DNA of 64,000 nt from Rhizobium sp. L51/94 (GCF_019355555.1 NZ_CP072141.1:287501-351500); one strand, 5' to 3'; counted from the stretch's first letter, positions 35,261 through 45,415 are shown. Made by a program: numbers and translations. The notes: generated by a model from the sequence alone, not told the origin.

Positions 35261-37993
35261 ATGGTCAGCTTTGGTGGAATTGCCCGAAAGTTGTTTGGCT
35301 CGTCCAACGAGCGGCGTGTCCGCGTGTTCACGCCAAATGTTGCGGCGATCAATGCGCTCGAAGAGGGCATGCGCAAGCTGTCCGACGAAGAGCTTGCCGC
35401 CAAGACGGTGGAGTTCCGCCAACAACTCGCAAATGGCAAGACGCTCGATGATCTCCTCGTTCCGGCATTCGCCGTTGCCCGCGAAGCATCGCGCCGCGTG
35501 CTCGGCATGCGCCCGTTCGACGTCCAGCTGATCGGCGGCATGATCCTGCATTCCAACGCCATCGCCGAGATGAAGACGGGCGAAGGCAAGACGCTCGTCG
35601 GCACGTTGCCGGTCTATCTGAATGCGTTGCTCGGCAAGGGCGTGCATGTCGTCACCGTCAACGACTACCTCGCCCAGCGCGATAGCGCGACCATGGCGCG
35701 GCTCTACAGCTTCCTCGGCCTCACCACCGGCGTGATCGTTCACGGCATGTCGGATGAGGAACGCAAGGAAGCTTACGCCTGCGACATCACCTACGCCACC
35801 AACAACGAGCTCGGCTTCGACTATCTGCGCGACAACATGAAGTACGAGCGCGCCCAGATGGTCCAGCGCGAACACTATTACGCCATCGTCGACGAAGTCG
35901 ACTCGATCCTGGTCGATGAAGCGCGCACCCCGCTGATCATCTCCGGACCGCTCGACGACCGCTCGGACCTCTACACCACCATCGACGCCTTCATTCCGCA
36001 GCTCTCCGAAGAAGACTACGAAATCGACGAGAAGCAGCGCTCGGCCAATTTCTCCGAAGTCGGCACAGAGAAGCTCGAAAATCTCCTCCGCGAAGCCGGC
36101 CTGCTGAAGGGCAATGCGCTTTACGACATCGAAAACGTGGCGATCGTCCACCACATCAACAATGCGCTGAAAGCCTACAAGCTGTTCAGCCGAGACAAGG
36201 ACTACATCGTCCGCAACGACGAAGTCGTCATCATCGACGAGTTCACCGGCCGCATGATGCCGGGCCGCCGCTATTCGGACGGTCAGCACCAGGCGCTGGA
36301 AGCCAAGGAACGCGTCAAGATCCAGCCTGAAAACCAGACGCTGGCGCAGATCACCTTCCAGAACTATTTCCGCATGTACGACAAGCTCGCCGGCATGACC
36401 GGCACGGCGCAGACGGAAGCAGAGGAATTCGGCAACATCTACAATCTCGAAGTTATCGAAGTCCCGACCAACCTGCCGATCAAGCGCATCGACCAGGACG
36501 ACGAGGTCTACCGGACGTTCGAGGAAAAGTTCAACGCCATCACCGCCGATATCATCGAGGCGCACAAGCGCGGCCAGCCGGTGCTGGTCGGCACGACGTC
36601 GATCGAGAAGTCGGAGCTGCTGGCCGAGCGGATGCGCAGCCAGGGCTTCACCCAGTTCCACATCCTCAACGCCCGTTACCATGAACAGGAAGCCTATATC
36701 GTCGCCCAGGCCGGCGTTCCCGGCGGCGTGACGATCGCTACCAACATGGCCGGCCGCGGCACCGACATCCAGCTCGGCGGCAACCTCGAGATGCGCGTCG
36801 AGCGCGAGCTTGGCGACATGGAGCCCGGCCCTGAAAAGGACGCCGCCATCCAGGCCATCGCCGAGGAGATCAAGGTCCTGAAGCAGAAGGCCATCGACGC
36901 CGGCGGCCTCTACGTCATCGCTACCGAACGCCACGAAAGCCGTCGCATCGACAACCAGCTGCGCGGTCGCTCTGGCCGCCAGGGCGACCCGGGCCGCTCG
37001 AAGTTCTACCTGTCGCTCCAGGACGACCTGATGCGCATCTTCGGCTCCGACCGGATGGACGGCATGCTACAGAAGCTCGGCCTCAAAGAGGGAGAGGCGA
37101 TTGTCCACCCCTGGATCAACAAGGCCCTGGAACGCGCACAGAAGAAGGTCGAAGCCCGCAACTTCGACATCCGCAAGAACCTCCTGAAGTATGACGACGT
37201 GCTTAACGATCAGCGCAAGGTGATCTTCGAACAGCGCGTCGAACTGATGGAAGCGACGAATATCTCCGAAACCATCGCCGACATGCGCCACGAGGCCATC
37301 GAAGAGCTGGTTGCCAAGCACATCCCCGAGCGCGCCTATGCCGAGCAGTGGGACATGGCCGGCCTCAAGGTCGAGATTGCCAACCTGCTCGATCTGGACC
37401 TGCCCGTCGAGGAATGGGCCAAGGAAGAAGGTATTGGCGAGGACGACATCCGCGAACGCCTGATCGAGATCGCCGACAAGGCTGCTGCCGAAAAGGCGGA
37501 GCGCTTCGGCCCCGAGATCATGCACTACGTGGAACGCTCGATCATCCTGCAGACGCTGGATGGCCTGTGGCGCGAGCATATCGTCAATCTCGACCACCTG
37601 CGCTCGGTCGTCGGATTCCGCGGATATGCCCAGCGCGACCCGCTGCAGGAATACAAGTCGGAATCGTTCGAGCTTTTCCAGTCGCTTCTCAACAACCTGC
37701 GCCAGGCAGTCACGGCACAGCTGTCGCGCGTCGAGCTTGTACAGCAGCCACGCGAGCCGGAACCAATGCTGATGGAAGCCCATCACATCGACGCGACGAC
37801 GGGAGAAGACGAATTTGCCCGCCTGCAGCCGCCGACAGACGTTGTCGTGCCACCTGAAAACCGCGATCCGGACAACCCTGCCACTTGGGGCCGCGTTGGC
37901 CGCAACGAGCTCTGCCCTTGCGGCTCCGGGCGCAAGTACAAGCATTGCCATGGCGCCTTCGAATCGCAGTCGGACGAGGCGACCATCGTCTGA
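35261..37993 (+). CDS. secA: preprotein translocase ATPase SecA
   Basis: 910-residue motor that drives preproteins through SecYEG. Walker A is [14 protein letters not shown] near residue 105, and [19 protein letters not shown] is near residue 210. GTDIQLGGN and [17 protein letters not shown] mark NBD2. The C-terminal zinc-binding tail is [17 protein letters not shown], the SecB/ribosome docking element. ATG 35261 ([13 protein letters not shown]) follows AAAGGG and matches the family; the frame from 35219 adds unlike residues. An intrinsic terminator follows. Confidence 0.97.
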   Translation: MVSFGGIARKLFGSSNERRVRVFTPNVAAINALEEGMRKLSDEELAAKTVEFRQQLANGKTLDDLLVPAFAVAREASRRVLGMRPFDVQLIGGMILHSNAIAEMKTGEGKTLVGTLPVYLNALLGKGVHVVTVNDYLAQRDSATMARLYSFLGLTTGVIVHGMSDEERKEAYACDITYATNNELGFDYLRDNMKYERAQMVQREHYYAIVDEVDSILVDEARTPLIISGPLDDRSDLYTTIDAFIPQLSEEDYEIDEKQRSANFSEVGTEKLENLLREAGLLKGNALYDIENVAIVHHINNALKAYKLFSRDKDYIVRNDEVVIIDEFTGRMMPGRRYSDGQHQALEAKERVKIQPENQTLAQITFQNYFRMYDKLAGMTGTAQTEAEEFGNIYNLEVIEVPTNLPIKRIDQDDEVYRTFEEKFNAITADIIEAHKRGQPVLVGTTSIEKSELLAERMRSQGFTQFHILNARYHEQEAYIVAQAGVPGGVTIATNMAGRGTDIQLGGNLEMRVERELGDMEPGPEKDAAIQAIAEEIKVLKQKAIDAGGLYVIATERHESRRIDNQLRGRSGRQGDPGRSKFYLSLQDDLMRIFGSDRMDGMLQKLGLKEGEAIVHPWINKALERAQKKVEARNFDIRKNLLKYDDVLNDQRKVIFEQRVELMEATNISETIADMRHEAIEELVAKHIPERAYAEQWDMAGLKVEIANLLDLDLPVEEWAKEEGIGEDDIRERLIEIADKAAAEKAERFGPEIMHYVERSIILQTLDGLWREHIVNLDHLRSVVGFRGYAQRDPLQEYKSESFELFQSLLNNLRQAVTAQLSRVELVQQPREPEPMLMEAHHIDATTGEDEFARLQPPTDVVVPPENRDPDNPATWGRVGRNELCPCGSGRKYKHCHGAFESQSDEATIV

Positions 37994-37998
37994 CACCG

Positions 37999-38023
37999 GA
38001 ATGCCGCCCACGGGCGGCATTTT
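37999..38023 (+). terminator. intrinsic terminator of secA
   Basis: A 9-bp stem (38000-38008 with 38013-38021) with loop CACG leads into a short T tract (38020-38023). It starts 7 bp after the secA stop. Confidence 0.75.
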
Positions 38024-38185
38024 CATATCGAGGCAATTTCAATTCTAGCCACAACCTTTCCTTGCTTTCGCCCCATCCAAACCAACGCAATTGGGGAAAA
38101 CGTCGACCTGTTGCACTGTTTCTTAACCCTGTCAGGGTGAGAATGATGATCGTCTAAAACGGTATCCCGAGTATTGCGTGTGATC

Positions 38186-39601
38186 ATGCCTGTCGTTGAA
38201 ACAGCAGAAAAAATGCTGCCTGTGGACGTGCGGACAAGATTGTCCTCGGCGCTCCAGCAGCTTGCTGCTGTTCTGTCCGGCCGTGGCGAAAAAGATGCCT
38301 CCCGCCGCATGGCGATGGTCGCCTTCATCATCCGCATTCTGAGCGCCGCGCTCGCCTTCGTCTCGCAGATCATCCTTGCCCGCATCATGGGCGAGTTCGA
38401 ATACGGGATCTTCGTTTTTGTCTGGGTGCTGGTGGTGATCGCCGGCAACCTCTCTTGCATCGGCTTCCACACCGCTGTCATCCGCTTTCTCCCGCAGTAC
38501 AAGGTCTCCGGCGACGATGCGCTGATCCGCGGCCTCACCAGCACGGCGCGCCGCTTTGCGCTGGCATCGGCCGGGGGATTGGCACTGGCCGGCATGATCG
38601 CGCTGTACTTCGGCGCCGGCTCGATTGCGCCCTATTACGCCATCCCGCTTTTCCTTGGATTGCTGATCATGCCGCTGATCGCGCTCGGCGACGTCCTCGA
38701 CGGCACGTCGCGCGCCAATCACTGGCCCGTCATGGCGCTCAGCCCGACCTTCCTCATCCGCCCGACGCTGATCCTCGTCTTCATGGTCGGCGCCGTCCTT
38801 CTGGGTGCACCCCACAGCGCCGTGACGGCCGCCGAGGCAGCGCTCGCCGCCACCTTCGTTACCACGATCGGTCAATACCTCGCCGTCACCACCCGCCTGC
38901 GCCGCCATGTTCCGGCCGGCCCCCGGGAAATCCGCTTTTCGACATGGATGGCGGTGGCCTTTCCGATCTTCCTGATCGAGGGCGTCGGCTATCTCCTCAC
39001 CAATTCCGATGTCATCGTCGTCGGCCTGTTCCTCGAGCCGGAGCAGGTCGCGATCTACTTTGCCGCAGCAAAGACAATGGCGCTGGTGCATTTCGTCTAT
39101 TTCTCCGTCAAGGCCGCGGCCGGCCCCAGGTTTTCGGCGATCATCGCAGAGGGCGACAAGGCGAAGCTTGCCGCCTTTGCCACGCAGGCCACCCGCTGGG
39201 CATTCTGGCCGGCGCTGATCGTCGGTCTTTGTGTGCTGGCAGCCGGCAGCGAGTTGCTGTCGCTGTTCGGCGCTTCGTTTACGGCAGGCCAGGTCGTCAT
39301 GGCGATCCTGCTCGCCGGTATTCTGGCCAAGGCGCTGGTCGGGCCCGGCGAGGTCCTTCTGATGATGGCAGGCCATCAACGCCTGTGTGCTGCGCTTTAC
39401 GGCATTGCGCTGGCCGCAAATGTCTGTCTCAATGTGGGATTAATACCGCGCCTCGGAATCGAGGGCGCGGCCATCGCTACGGCCTCGGCCATGGGCGTCG
39501 AGGCTGTATTGCTGCATCTGGCGGTTCGCTGGAAGCTCGGTATCGTACTGTTCGCCTTTGCCCGATCAACCAGAACAATGATTGTGAAGGCATTCCCCTG
39601 A
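38186..39601 (+). CDS. polysaccharide/lipid-linked oligosaccharide flippase (MATE/MOP superfamily)
   Basis: 471-residue membrane protein with about twelve to fourteen hydrophobic segments, for example ILSAALAFVSQIILARIMG near residue 55 and LSCIGFHTAVIRFLPQY near residue 95. This matches Wzx-like proteins that flip undecaprenyl-linked sugars across the inner membrane. The ATG at 38186 is used; a TTG four codons earlier is possible, and neither has a strong ribosome site. Its TGA shares a base with the ATG of the next gene, so the two are coupled. Confidence 0.8.
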   Translation: MPVVETAEKMLPVDVRTRLSSALQQLAAVLSGRGEKDASRRMAMVAFIIRILSAALAFVSQIILARIMGEFEYGIFVFVWVLVVIAGNLSCIGFHTAVIRFLPQYKVSGDDALIRGLTSTARRFALASAGGLALAGMIALYFGAGSIAPYYAIPLFLGLLIMPLIALGDVLDGTSRANHWPVMALSPTFLIRPTLILVFMVGAVLLGAPHSAVTAAEAALAATFVTTIGQYLAVTTRLRRHVPAGPREIRFSTWMAVAFPIFLIEGVGYLLTNSDVIVVGLFLEPEQVAIYFAAAKTMALVHFVYFSVKAAAGPRFSAIIAEGDKAKLAAFATQATRWAFWPALIVGLCVLAAGSELLSLFGASFTAGQVVMAILLAGILAKALVGPGEVLLMMAGHQRLCAALYGIALAANVCLNVGLIPRLGIEGAAIATASAMGVEAVLLHLAVRWKLGIVLFAFARSTRTMIVKAFP

Positions 39602-40875
39602 TGGCGCGTCCCCCGCTCAACGATGTCACCGACGGCAAGGTAAATCCGATGATGCACGAGCTCGCCTCGCTGCACTTCGACAACCTGCCGCGCCCGGACG
39701 CCCGCACCGATGTTGGCCGCCCTGGCCGCGAACTATGTCTTTATCCGGCTAAGCTTGGCTACGACCTGCAGGACGAGCTCGATTTCCTCTCCAACCGCGC
39801 CATGGAGCCGAACGTCTTTTTCTCGGCCCGTTTCCTGGCGCCAGCCATGCCTCGCATCGATGAACGGCAGATCCGGATGGCGCTCATTCGCGACAACAAG
39901 GGCACGAGCAGCAGGATGCGCTTGCTCATGCCGTTTTCCGTCGACAAGCCGGGCTTTGCCGTCGGTCCGTCGATCATCCGCGTCTGGGCCAACAATTTCG
40001 GCCCACTCGGCACGCCGCTGGTGGATGGAGAAGAGGCGGCGGAGACGCTCGACAACCTGTTCGAAGGCCTGCTCCAGCACGCGCTGCAGCTGCCGACCAC
40101 GCTGGTGCTGCCTGACGTCAGGCTGAACGGACCCTTTGTCCGCCTGGCGAAGGCGGTTGCCATCGGCCGCAACCTGCCGGTCACCGTTGCCAACGCCTAT
40201 GAGCGTCCGATGCTGCAAAGCACCGAGGACGCGCTGGATTATCTGGCGGCGGCGATTTCACCCGCTCACTTGCGGGAAATGCGCCGTCAGTGGCGGCAAC
40301 TCGAAAGCCTCGGCGAACTCGTCTACAACGTCGCCCGCCAACCGTCCGATATCCACCGTCGGATGGAAGAATTCATGGCCCTGGAAGCAGGCGGCTGGAA
40401 GGGCAAGAAGCGCAGCGCCATGGTGCTCGACCGCCACCACGCGGCCTTCGCCCGCGAGGCGATCTCCAATCTCGCTAGCGTCGACGCTGTCCGTATCCAT
40501 ACCATTGACCTCGACGGCAAGGCCATTGCCTCGATGATCGTGCTGATGATGGGCGGCGAGGCCTACACCTGGAAGACCGCGTTCGACGAAAGCTATGCAC
40601 GCTATTCGCCCGGCAAGCTGCTGATGGGAGAACTCACCGAATTCCAGCTGGACGACCCCAACACCGTCCGCTCCGACTCCTGCGCCGTCGCCGATCATCC
40701 GATCATGAGCCGTTTCTGGCGGGAACGCGAAGAGATGGGCACGCTGGTCATCGGCCTCACCCAGAACAGCGACCGTGACGTCCGCCAAGCCGCCGCTCAA
40801 TTGCACATGTATCGCAGCACCCGCAATATGGCCAAGGCCCTGCGCGACCGGATTTTGTCGCTGACACGGCGGTAG
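39601..40875 (+). CDS. GNAT/FemAB-like acyltransferase-fold protein
   Basis: 424-residue cytoplasmic protein. The C-terminal half fits the BioF2/Acetyltransf_6 GNAT group related to FemAB: HTIDLDGKAIASMIVLMMGG, then YTWKTAFDESYARYSPGKLL and GELTEF. The N-terminal half has no motif I recognise. ATG 39601 overlaps the flippase stop (ATGA). Rhizobial polysaccharide clusters often pair such proteins with flippases, so a role in modifying a surface glycan or its lipid carrier is likely but inferred. Confidence 0.75.
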   Translation: MARPPLNDVTDGKVNPMMHELASLHFDNLPRPDARTDVGRPGRELCLYPAKLGYDLQDELDFLSNRAMEPNVFFSARFLAPAMPRIDERQIRMALIRDNKGTSSRMRLLMPFSVDKPGFAVGPSIIRVWANNFGPLGTPLVDGEEAAETLDNLFEGLLQHALQLPTTLVLPDVRLNGPFVRLAKAVAIGRNLPVTVANAYERPMLQSTEDALDYLAAAISPAHLREMRRQWRQLESLGELVYNVARQPSDIHRRMEEFMALEAGGWKGKKRSAMVLDRHHAAFAREAISNLASVDAVRIHTIDLDGKAIASMIVLMMGGEAYTWKTAFDESYARYSPGKLLMGELTEFQLDDPNTVRSDSCAVADHPIMSRFWREREEMGTLVIGLTQNSDRDVRQAAAQLHMYRSTRNMAKALRDRILSLTRR

Positions 40876-40902
40876 GCGGCGGGCGCGGCGGCGTCGTAAA
40901 CC

Positions 40903-41280
40903 TCAAACATCGTCCTGAATATCGAAGCGGGTTACCTTGCCGCTTTCGATCCGGAAAATGTGCATTACAGTCTTGTCCCTGAGACCATGCGTTTGCCCCT
41001 GGAGCGGCTGGCCGTCGAGATCGAACACCGACTGGATCACCTCGACTGCAACGGCACCATTTTCCTGCTCCGAAAATTTCAAGGGCTCGACATGCGGGCT
41101 GACGACGGCCCATTGGGCTGTCCAATAGGCGCGCAGTCCCTCGTGACCGTGCACGTGGCCACCATCCATGCCGTTGGCCCAGGCAACGTCCCGGGCGAGC
41201 TTTCCAAGGACACCGTCAATATCCCGGGCGTTGAAACGATCGTAAAGGCCCCTGATCAGGTCGGCGTTGTTGTCTGACAT
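40903..41280 (-). CDS. SnoaL-like (NTF2) family protein
   Basis: 125-residue NTF2-fold protein: SDNNADLIRGLYDRFNARDI at the N-terminus, then DGGHVHGHEGLRAYW, which matches SnoaL_2-like ketosteroid-isomerase relatives. ATG 41280 is preferred over 41286 because GGGGGAA then lies about 9 nt upstream. It is divergent from the MarR gene across about 116 bp that contain an AT-rich palindrome, so it is probably MarR-controlled. No catalytic reaction can be named. Confidence 0.8.
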   Translation of the reverse strand: MSDNNADLIRGLYDRFNARDIDGVLGKLARDVAWANGMDGGHVHGHEGLRAYWTAQWAVVSPHVEPLKFSEQENGAVAVEVIQSVFDLDGQPLQGQTHGLRDKTVMHIFRIESGKVTRFDIQDDV

Positions 41281-41354
41281 CGTCATTTCCCCCGGGACGG
41301 TTTGAAGTGCTTGCCGGGCTCGTCAATCGATGTTGCCGACAGCCCACCGGAGAG

Positions 41355-41374
41355 ATATATACGTGCATATATAT
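41355..41374. promoter_or_regulatory. candidate MarR operator
   Basis: ATATATA (41355-41361) and TATATAT (41368-41374) are inverted around CGTGCA in the gap between the divergent SnoaL-like and MarR genes. AT-rich palindromes of this size at this position are typical MarR autoregulatory sites. Confidence 0.5.
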
Positions 41375-41396
41375 ATGGGTCAAGCAAGGTCGGGAA

Positions 41397-41867
41397 ATGA
41401 GCGACATGGATGAAAACGTACTGTCGACGCCGGGGCATCTCATCGGTCTTGCGGCGCGCGCCTTCGCACGGCTGAGCGAAACGCGGCTGAAACCGCTCGG
41501 CTTCGGCGTCGGCCATTTGCCGGTGCTGGTGGCGCTGCGGGATGGCAAGGCGCAAACCCAGCGCGACCTCGCCCGCTTCGCCCGGATAGAACAACCGCCG
41601 ATGGCGCAAATGCTGGCGCGCATGGAGCGCGACGGCCTGATCGAACGCACCCGCGACCCGGCGGACAGGCGGAGCAGCCATATCGTGCTGACGAGCGACG
41701 CGCAAAAACGGATGCCCGAGGCCATCGAGACGCTGTATCAGGGAAACCGCGAGGCGCTGGCCGGCTTCACCCCGGCAGAAACCGCACAATTCGTCCATCT
41801 GCTGACCCGGCTCATCGAAAACCTGAACCAAATCACCAACCACGAACCACCGTTGGGGATGTCGTAG
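41397..41867 (+). CDS. MarR family transcriptional regulator
   Basis: 156-residue winged-helix regulator. The recognition region reads QRDLARFARIEQPPMAQML (residues 50-68), followed by the wing RDGLIERTRDPADRRSSH, which is diagnostic of MarR. ATG 41397 (MSDMDENVLSTPG) follows GGGAA; the longer frame from 41307 runs through the operator and is rejected. It probably represses itself and the divergent SnoaL-like gene through the palindrome at 41355-41374. The inducer is unknown. Confidence 0.92.
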   Translation: MSDMDENVLSTPGHLIGLAARAFARLSETRLKPLGFGVGHLPVLVALRDGKAQTQRDLARFARIEQPPMAQMLARMERDGLIERTRDPADRRSSHIVLTSDAQKRMPEAIETLYQGNREALAGFTPAETAQFVHLLTRLIENLNQITNHEPPLGMS

Positions 41868-41970
41868 GTTTGGGTTGAGGGTCGTGCCTTCAGAGCGCAA
41901 AAGCTTTCGCAGTCAAAAAGCGACGTCCGTCGGTACGACGAACCGAGCGAAAGTGCGCGACGAGACCTGC

Positions 41971-42480
41971 CTATTTGGACTGTTGCTTGTCGATGCATGA
42001 GACGATTGCAGGCCCCGCAGTCGTTGATCCCCGGGCGGTAAGAAGCTGTGGCTTGTCGCTTATCCCGTCGGAGATGGCGATCTGCTTCTTGGCTGCGGCA
42101 AAAGCCTTTACGAACTCCTTTGCCTGCTCACCTTTTATCTGCGTTTGGGAAATCGCTAGATTGTCTCCTACCGCGCCAACCTCGCCTTCAGCATCGAACA
42201 GAAACTTGCCATCGAATGCGAATTTCAAAGTTGGCTTGAAGGCCTCAAGTCGAGCATCGAACGTGAAACCGGGAATGGATCGGATGGTCAGCCCTTCTTT
42301 CGCACTGTCACAGAGCAACATGACGCCGGATCGAAACGACGTCATGAATCCTACTGACACGCTGTCGCCACCGGAAAATAGATCGGCCTCCTTGTCCACC
42401 GACCACTCCCGGAAGCCGGCTTGGCTTACACCCACCGAAGCCAAAAATACAACTCCAGCAATACAGCATAGCTTATACAC
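41971..42480 (-). CDS. exported protein of unknown function
   Basis: 169-residue protein with a clear signal peptide: YKLCCIAGVVFLASVGVSQA, cut before GFREW. The mature part is beta-rich (KPTLKFAFDGKFLFDAEGEVG) with a C-terminal Cys in AGPAIVSCIDKQQSK and another in MLLCDSA, perhaps a disulfide. A GTG start at 42480 is chosen because GGGGGAA stands 5 nt upstream and puts the signal at the N-terminus; the upstream ATG at 42525 adds a charged stretch. I recognise no family. The gene is less GC-rich than its neighbours. Confidence 0.7.
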   Translation of the reverse strand: MYKLCCIAGVVFLASVGVSQAGFREWSVDKEADLFSGGDSVSVGFMTSFRSGVMLLCDSAKEGLTIRSIPGFTFDARLEAFKPTLKFAFDGKFLFDAEGEVGAVGDNLAISQTQIKGEQAKEFVKAFAAAKKQIAISDGISDKPQLLTARGSTTAGPAIVSCIDKQQSK

Positions 42481-42747
42481 TTTATTCCCCCGAATTATGC
42501 GTTTGTTCAGCGGTGTTCGATCCAAGATAAAAAATCAATCTTTAATTTAAAAGAATTGCAGATGCTTCCAGGGAGAGAATTTTTGAGCGTCTTGACCGAA
42601 CCTATTGATGCTGGCTTGGAGCTGGATCCATGTCGTCAATTCTGCGTGACACCCCTATCCCCCGCCAGCCCTGCGGCCTAGCTTCTGCAGCAACGTCGGC
42701 CTGCCGCCAGATCGTCGGGCCCGTACAAGCACCGCAGGAGCAAAGCC

Positions 42748-43728
42748 ATGGACTATGTCAAATTCGGCCCGACCGGCCTCGAGGTGTCGCGCATCTGTCT
42801 CGGCTGCATGACCTATGGGGAGCCGGACCGGGGCAACCATGCGTGGACGATGAGCGAGGAGGCGAGCCGCCCGCTGCTGCGCCAGGCCGTCGAGCTCGGG
42901 ATCAATTTCTGGGATACGGCCAACGCCTATTCGGACGGCAGTTCGGAAGAGATTGTCGGACGCGCGATCAAGGATTTCTCCCGGCGCGAGGACATCGTGC
43001 TGGCGACAAAGGTGTTCAACCGCATGCGTCCGGGCCCGAACGGCGCCGGCCTGTCGCGCAAGGCGATCTTCGACGAGATCGACAACAGCCTGCGCCGGCT
43101 CGGCACCGATTATGTCGATCTCTACCAGATCCACCGTTTCGACCATGCCACGCCCATCGAGGAAACGCTGGAGGCGCTGCACGATGTGGTGAAGGCCGGC
43201 AAGGCCCGTTATATCGGCGCCTCCTCGATGCACGCCTGGGAATTCGCCAAGGCGGTATACACCTCGCGGCTGCACGGCTGGACCCAGTTTGTCAGCATGC
43301 AGGATCACCTCAACCTGCTCTACCGCGAGGAGGAGCGCGAGATGCTGCCCTTCTGCGAGGACCAGAAGATCGCCGTCATCCCCTGGAGCCCGCTGGCGCG
43401 CGGCCGCCTCACCCGCGACTGGAACGAGAGCACGTCCCGCCAGGAGAGCGACCAGTTCGGCAAGACGCTCTATAACCAGGCGGTCGAGAGCGACAGGCAG
43501 ATCATCGATGCCGTCGGCGCACTCGCCAAGGCACGCGGCGTCTCCCGCGCCCAGATCGGCATCGCCTGGATCGCCCAGAAGAGCGCAGTCACCGCGCCCA
43601 TCGTCGGCGCATCCAAACCGCACCATCTGACCGACGCCGTGGCCGCCCTTTCGGTGAAGCTGACGGCAGAAGAAGTCGCCACACTGGAGGCCCCATATGT
43701 GCCGCGCGGTATTGCCGGGTTCGCCTGA
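42748..43728 (+). CDS. aldo/keto reductase
   Basis: 326-residue NADPH-dependent TIM-barrel oxidoreductase of the YajO/general stress protein 69 type. Catalytic tetrad members can be placed: Asp in NFWDTANAYSDG (with Tyr), Lys in LATKVFNRM and His in LYQIHRFD. The cofactor site is WIAQKSAVTAPIVGASKPH near the C-terminus. ATG 42748 follows AGGAG. It stands alone. The physiological substrate is unknown. Confidence 0.9.
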   Translation: MDYVKFGPTGLEVSRICLGCMTYGEPDRGNHAWTMSEEASRPLLRQAVELGINFWDTANAYSDGSSEEIVGRAIKDFSRREDIVLATKVFNRMRPGPNGAGLSRKAIFDEIDNSLRRLGTDYVDLYQIHRFDHATPIEETLEALHDVVKAGKARYIGASSMHAWEFAKAVYTSRLHGWTQFVSMQDHLNLLYREEEREMLPFCEDQKIAVIPWSPLARGRLTRDWNESTSRQESDQFGKTLYNQAVESDRQIIDAVGALAKARGVSRAQIGIAWIAQKSAVTAPIVGASKPHHLTDAVAALSVKLTAEEVATLEAPYVPRGIAGFA

Positions 43729-43956
43729 GATATCTTCGAGAGGGCCGCGCTTGCTCCTGCGTCGGCTTCGCTGGCAATTTCCAACACGGGTAGATGGGAT
43801 GAACGCGGCATGGCAAGAAAATCATTGGCTTAGCCCGAGGTAAGGTCTCTCCGGCAAAGGCCACCTGCCCGCTCGAGGGCAGATGTCATGAAACGCCAGA
43901 TGGCGATCGGCTATAGTGGATCGTCACGTCCTGTCCCGGCATCCGAGGATCTCCCC

Positions 43957-44748
43957 ATGTCCACCGTCCCCTTCGAGGCCCGCCGCTTCCAGTCCACGGC
44001 CGAGTATTACCTGCGCTACCGCGTTCCCTATCCGGACACGCTGATTGCCCGCGTCGCCAACCGTTGCGGCCTGCAGATCGGAGATCCGCTGCTCGATCTA
44101 GGCTGCGGACCGGCCCAGCTCGGCATCGCCTTTGCTCGCCTGGGCGCCAGGGTGACGGCGATGGATCCGGAGCCGGAGATGCTGTGTGCCGCGACAGAAG
44201 GCGCCCGGGAAGCCGGCGTCGAGATGACCGTGCAGCAGGGCTCTTCCTACGACCTCGGCCCGGATATCGGTCCCCTCAAGCTTGCGGTGATGGGCCGCTC
44301 CTTCCACTGGATGGATCGGCCTGCGACGCTGGGAGCGCTCGACCGGCTGATCGTGCCGGGCGGCGCGGTCGTGCTGTTCCACGCCACCCATCTTGCCATG
44401 GTCCCGGACGGACGCAAGATCATCCAGCAGCTTGCCGAAAAATTCTCGCCGGAGCGCAGCGCCGACAGCGCCATCCGGCAGAGCAGCGAATGGCCGCGGC
44501 ACGAGAGCATCCTGCTCCGCTCCACCTTCAACAATCTCGAGAGCATCGGTATCATCCGCGAGCGCCACATCGGCATCGACGATCTCGTCGGCCGCGCTCT
44601 TTCCATGTCCACCACCTCGCCCCAGGCGCTTGGCGAAGACGCTGCTGCCTTCGAGGCAGCCGCGCGTACCGCGCTGACGGAGGCTGCACCCGATGGCAAA
44701 TTTACCGAGATCGTCGAATCGACCGCCCTGCTCGCCTTTCGCGATTGA
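43957..44748 (+). CDS. class I SAM-dependent methyltransferase
   Basis: 263-residue methyltransferase. The SAM-binding motif LLDLGCGPAQLGIAFARLGA is near residue 45, then the acidic strand end VTAMDPEPEML and a post-motif GRSFHWMDRPATL like that of UbiE/Methyltransf_11 enzymes. ATG 43957 follows GAGGAT; the 23 extra codons upstream are unlike the family. It converges with the TetR gene 16 nt away. The substrate is unknown. Confidence 0.85.
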   Translation: MSTVPFEARRFQSTAEYYLRYRVPYPDTLIARVANRCGLQIGDPLLDLGCGPAQLGIAFARLGARVTAMDPEPEMLCAATEGAREAGVEMTVQQGSSYDLGPDIGPLKLAVMGRSFHWMDRPATLGALDRLIVPGGAVVLFHATHLAMVPDGRKIIQQLAEKFSPERSADSAIRQSSEWPRHESILLRSTFNNLESIGIIRERHIGIDDLVGRALSMSTTSPQALGEDAAAFEAAARTALTEAAPDGKFTEIVESTALLAFRD

Positions 44749-44764
44749 CCGACAAGAGCAAAAA

Positions 44765-45334
44765 CTAGACCTGTTGGCGAGCTAGCTGGCGATGGGTAGC
44801 CGCCAGAAACTCGTCGGCCATCGCCGCGTCCTCCATGGTGCGCGCCAGGATGACCGCACCCATCATCGCTGCAAGCGTGGCCAGCGCGTTGGCGCGACGC
44901 GCCTCGGGCGTCTCGCCGGCAACGATCTCGGCCAGCACATCGACCAGGTCCGTCAGTCCGCCTGAAAAGGTCGATTGCAGGCCGGCGCCCTGGCGGCTGA
45001 CCTCCTGCGTCAGCGAGGCGAAGACGCAGGCGCGGCTCTGCAGATTGCGGCGCGACAGGTAATGCTGCAGCAGAACCTCCAGCGGATCGCCCTCGGCTGT
45101 CTCGACGATCTGCCGCCAGCGATCCCGGGTCTTTTCGACCAGTATCTTGCTTGCCTCTAAGGCCAGCTTCTCCTTCGATTCGAAGTGCCCGTAGAAACCG
45201 CCATGGGTGAGCCCCGCTGTCTTCATGATGTCGGCAACGCCGATCCCGTCGAAACCCTTCTCGCGAAACAGGTCGCAGGCAGCCTCCAGGATCAACGCCC
45301 GGTTTTCAGCAAATTTTTCGCGGCTCACGCGCAT
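44765..45334 (-). CDS. TetR family transcriptional regulator
   Basis: 189-residue TetR-type repressor. The N-terminal helix-turn-helix reads ILEAACDLFREKGFDGIGVADIM, then TAGLTHGGFYGHFESKEKL (residues 12-55), which is the TetR_N signature. The C-terminal part resembles TetR_C_33-like ligand domains with a Cys (NLQSRACVFASL) that could be redox- or electrophile-sensitive. It is divergent from an MFS gene; two tandem palindromes in the gap (45369-45415) are the probable operators. Confidence 0.92.
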   Translation of the reverse strand: MRVSREKFAENRALILEAACDLFREKGFDGIGVADIMKTAGLTHGGFYGHFESKEKLALEASKILVEKTRDRWRQIVETAEGDPLEVLLQHYLSRRNLQSRACVFASLTQEVSRQGAGLQSTFSGGLTDLVDVLAEIVAGETPEARRANALATLAAMMGAVILARTMEDAAMADEFLAATHRQLARQQV

Positions 45335-45368
45335 CGGCCTGCCTCTTCGAAATCGTTGCTTGACAATT

Positions 45369-45415
45369 TACATGACGACCATCATCAATGCAAGATACAT
45401 GATGCCCGTCATGTA
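45369..45415. promoter_or_regulatory. tandem TetR operators between tetR and MFS genes
   Basis: Two copies of TACATGA-N6-TCAT occur in the same register. O1 is 45369-45388 (TACATGA ... TCATCAA) and O2 is 45396-45415 (TACATGA ... TCATGTA, a perfect 7-bp inverted repeat). Their centres are 27 bp apart. TTGACA lies at 45360-45365 on the plus strand, and a TTGCAT-N17-TAAATT promoter on the minus strand overlaps O1. Confidence 0.65.

Noticed and set aside
35243..36934. 563-codon open frame antisense to secA
   Set aside because: A shadow of the GC-rich third-position bias in secA; no motif.
38455..39600. Upstream part of a long frame reaching into the FemAB-like gene
   Set aside because: It overlaps the flippase in another frame and is Arg/His-rich as shadows are; the real gene starts at 39601.
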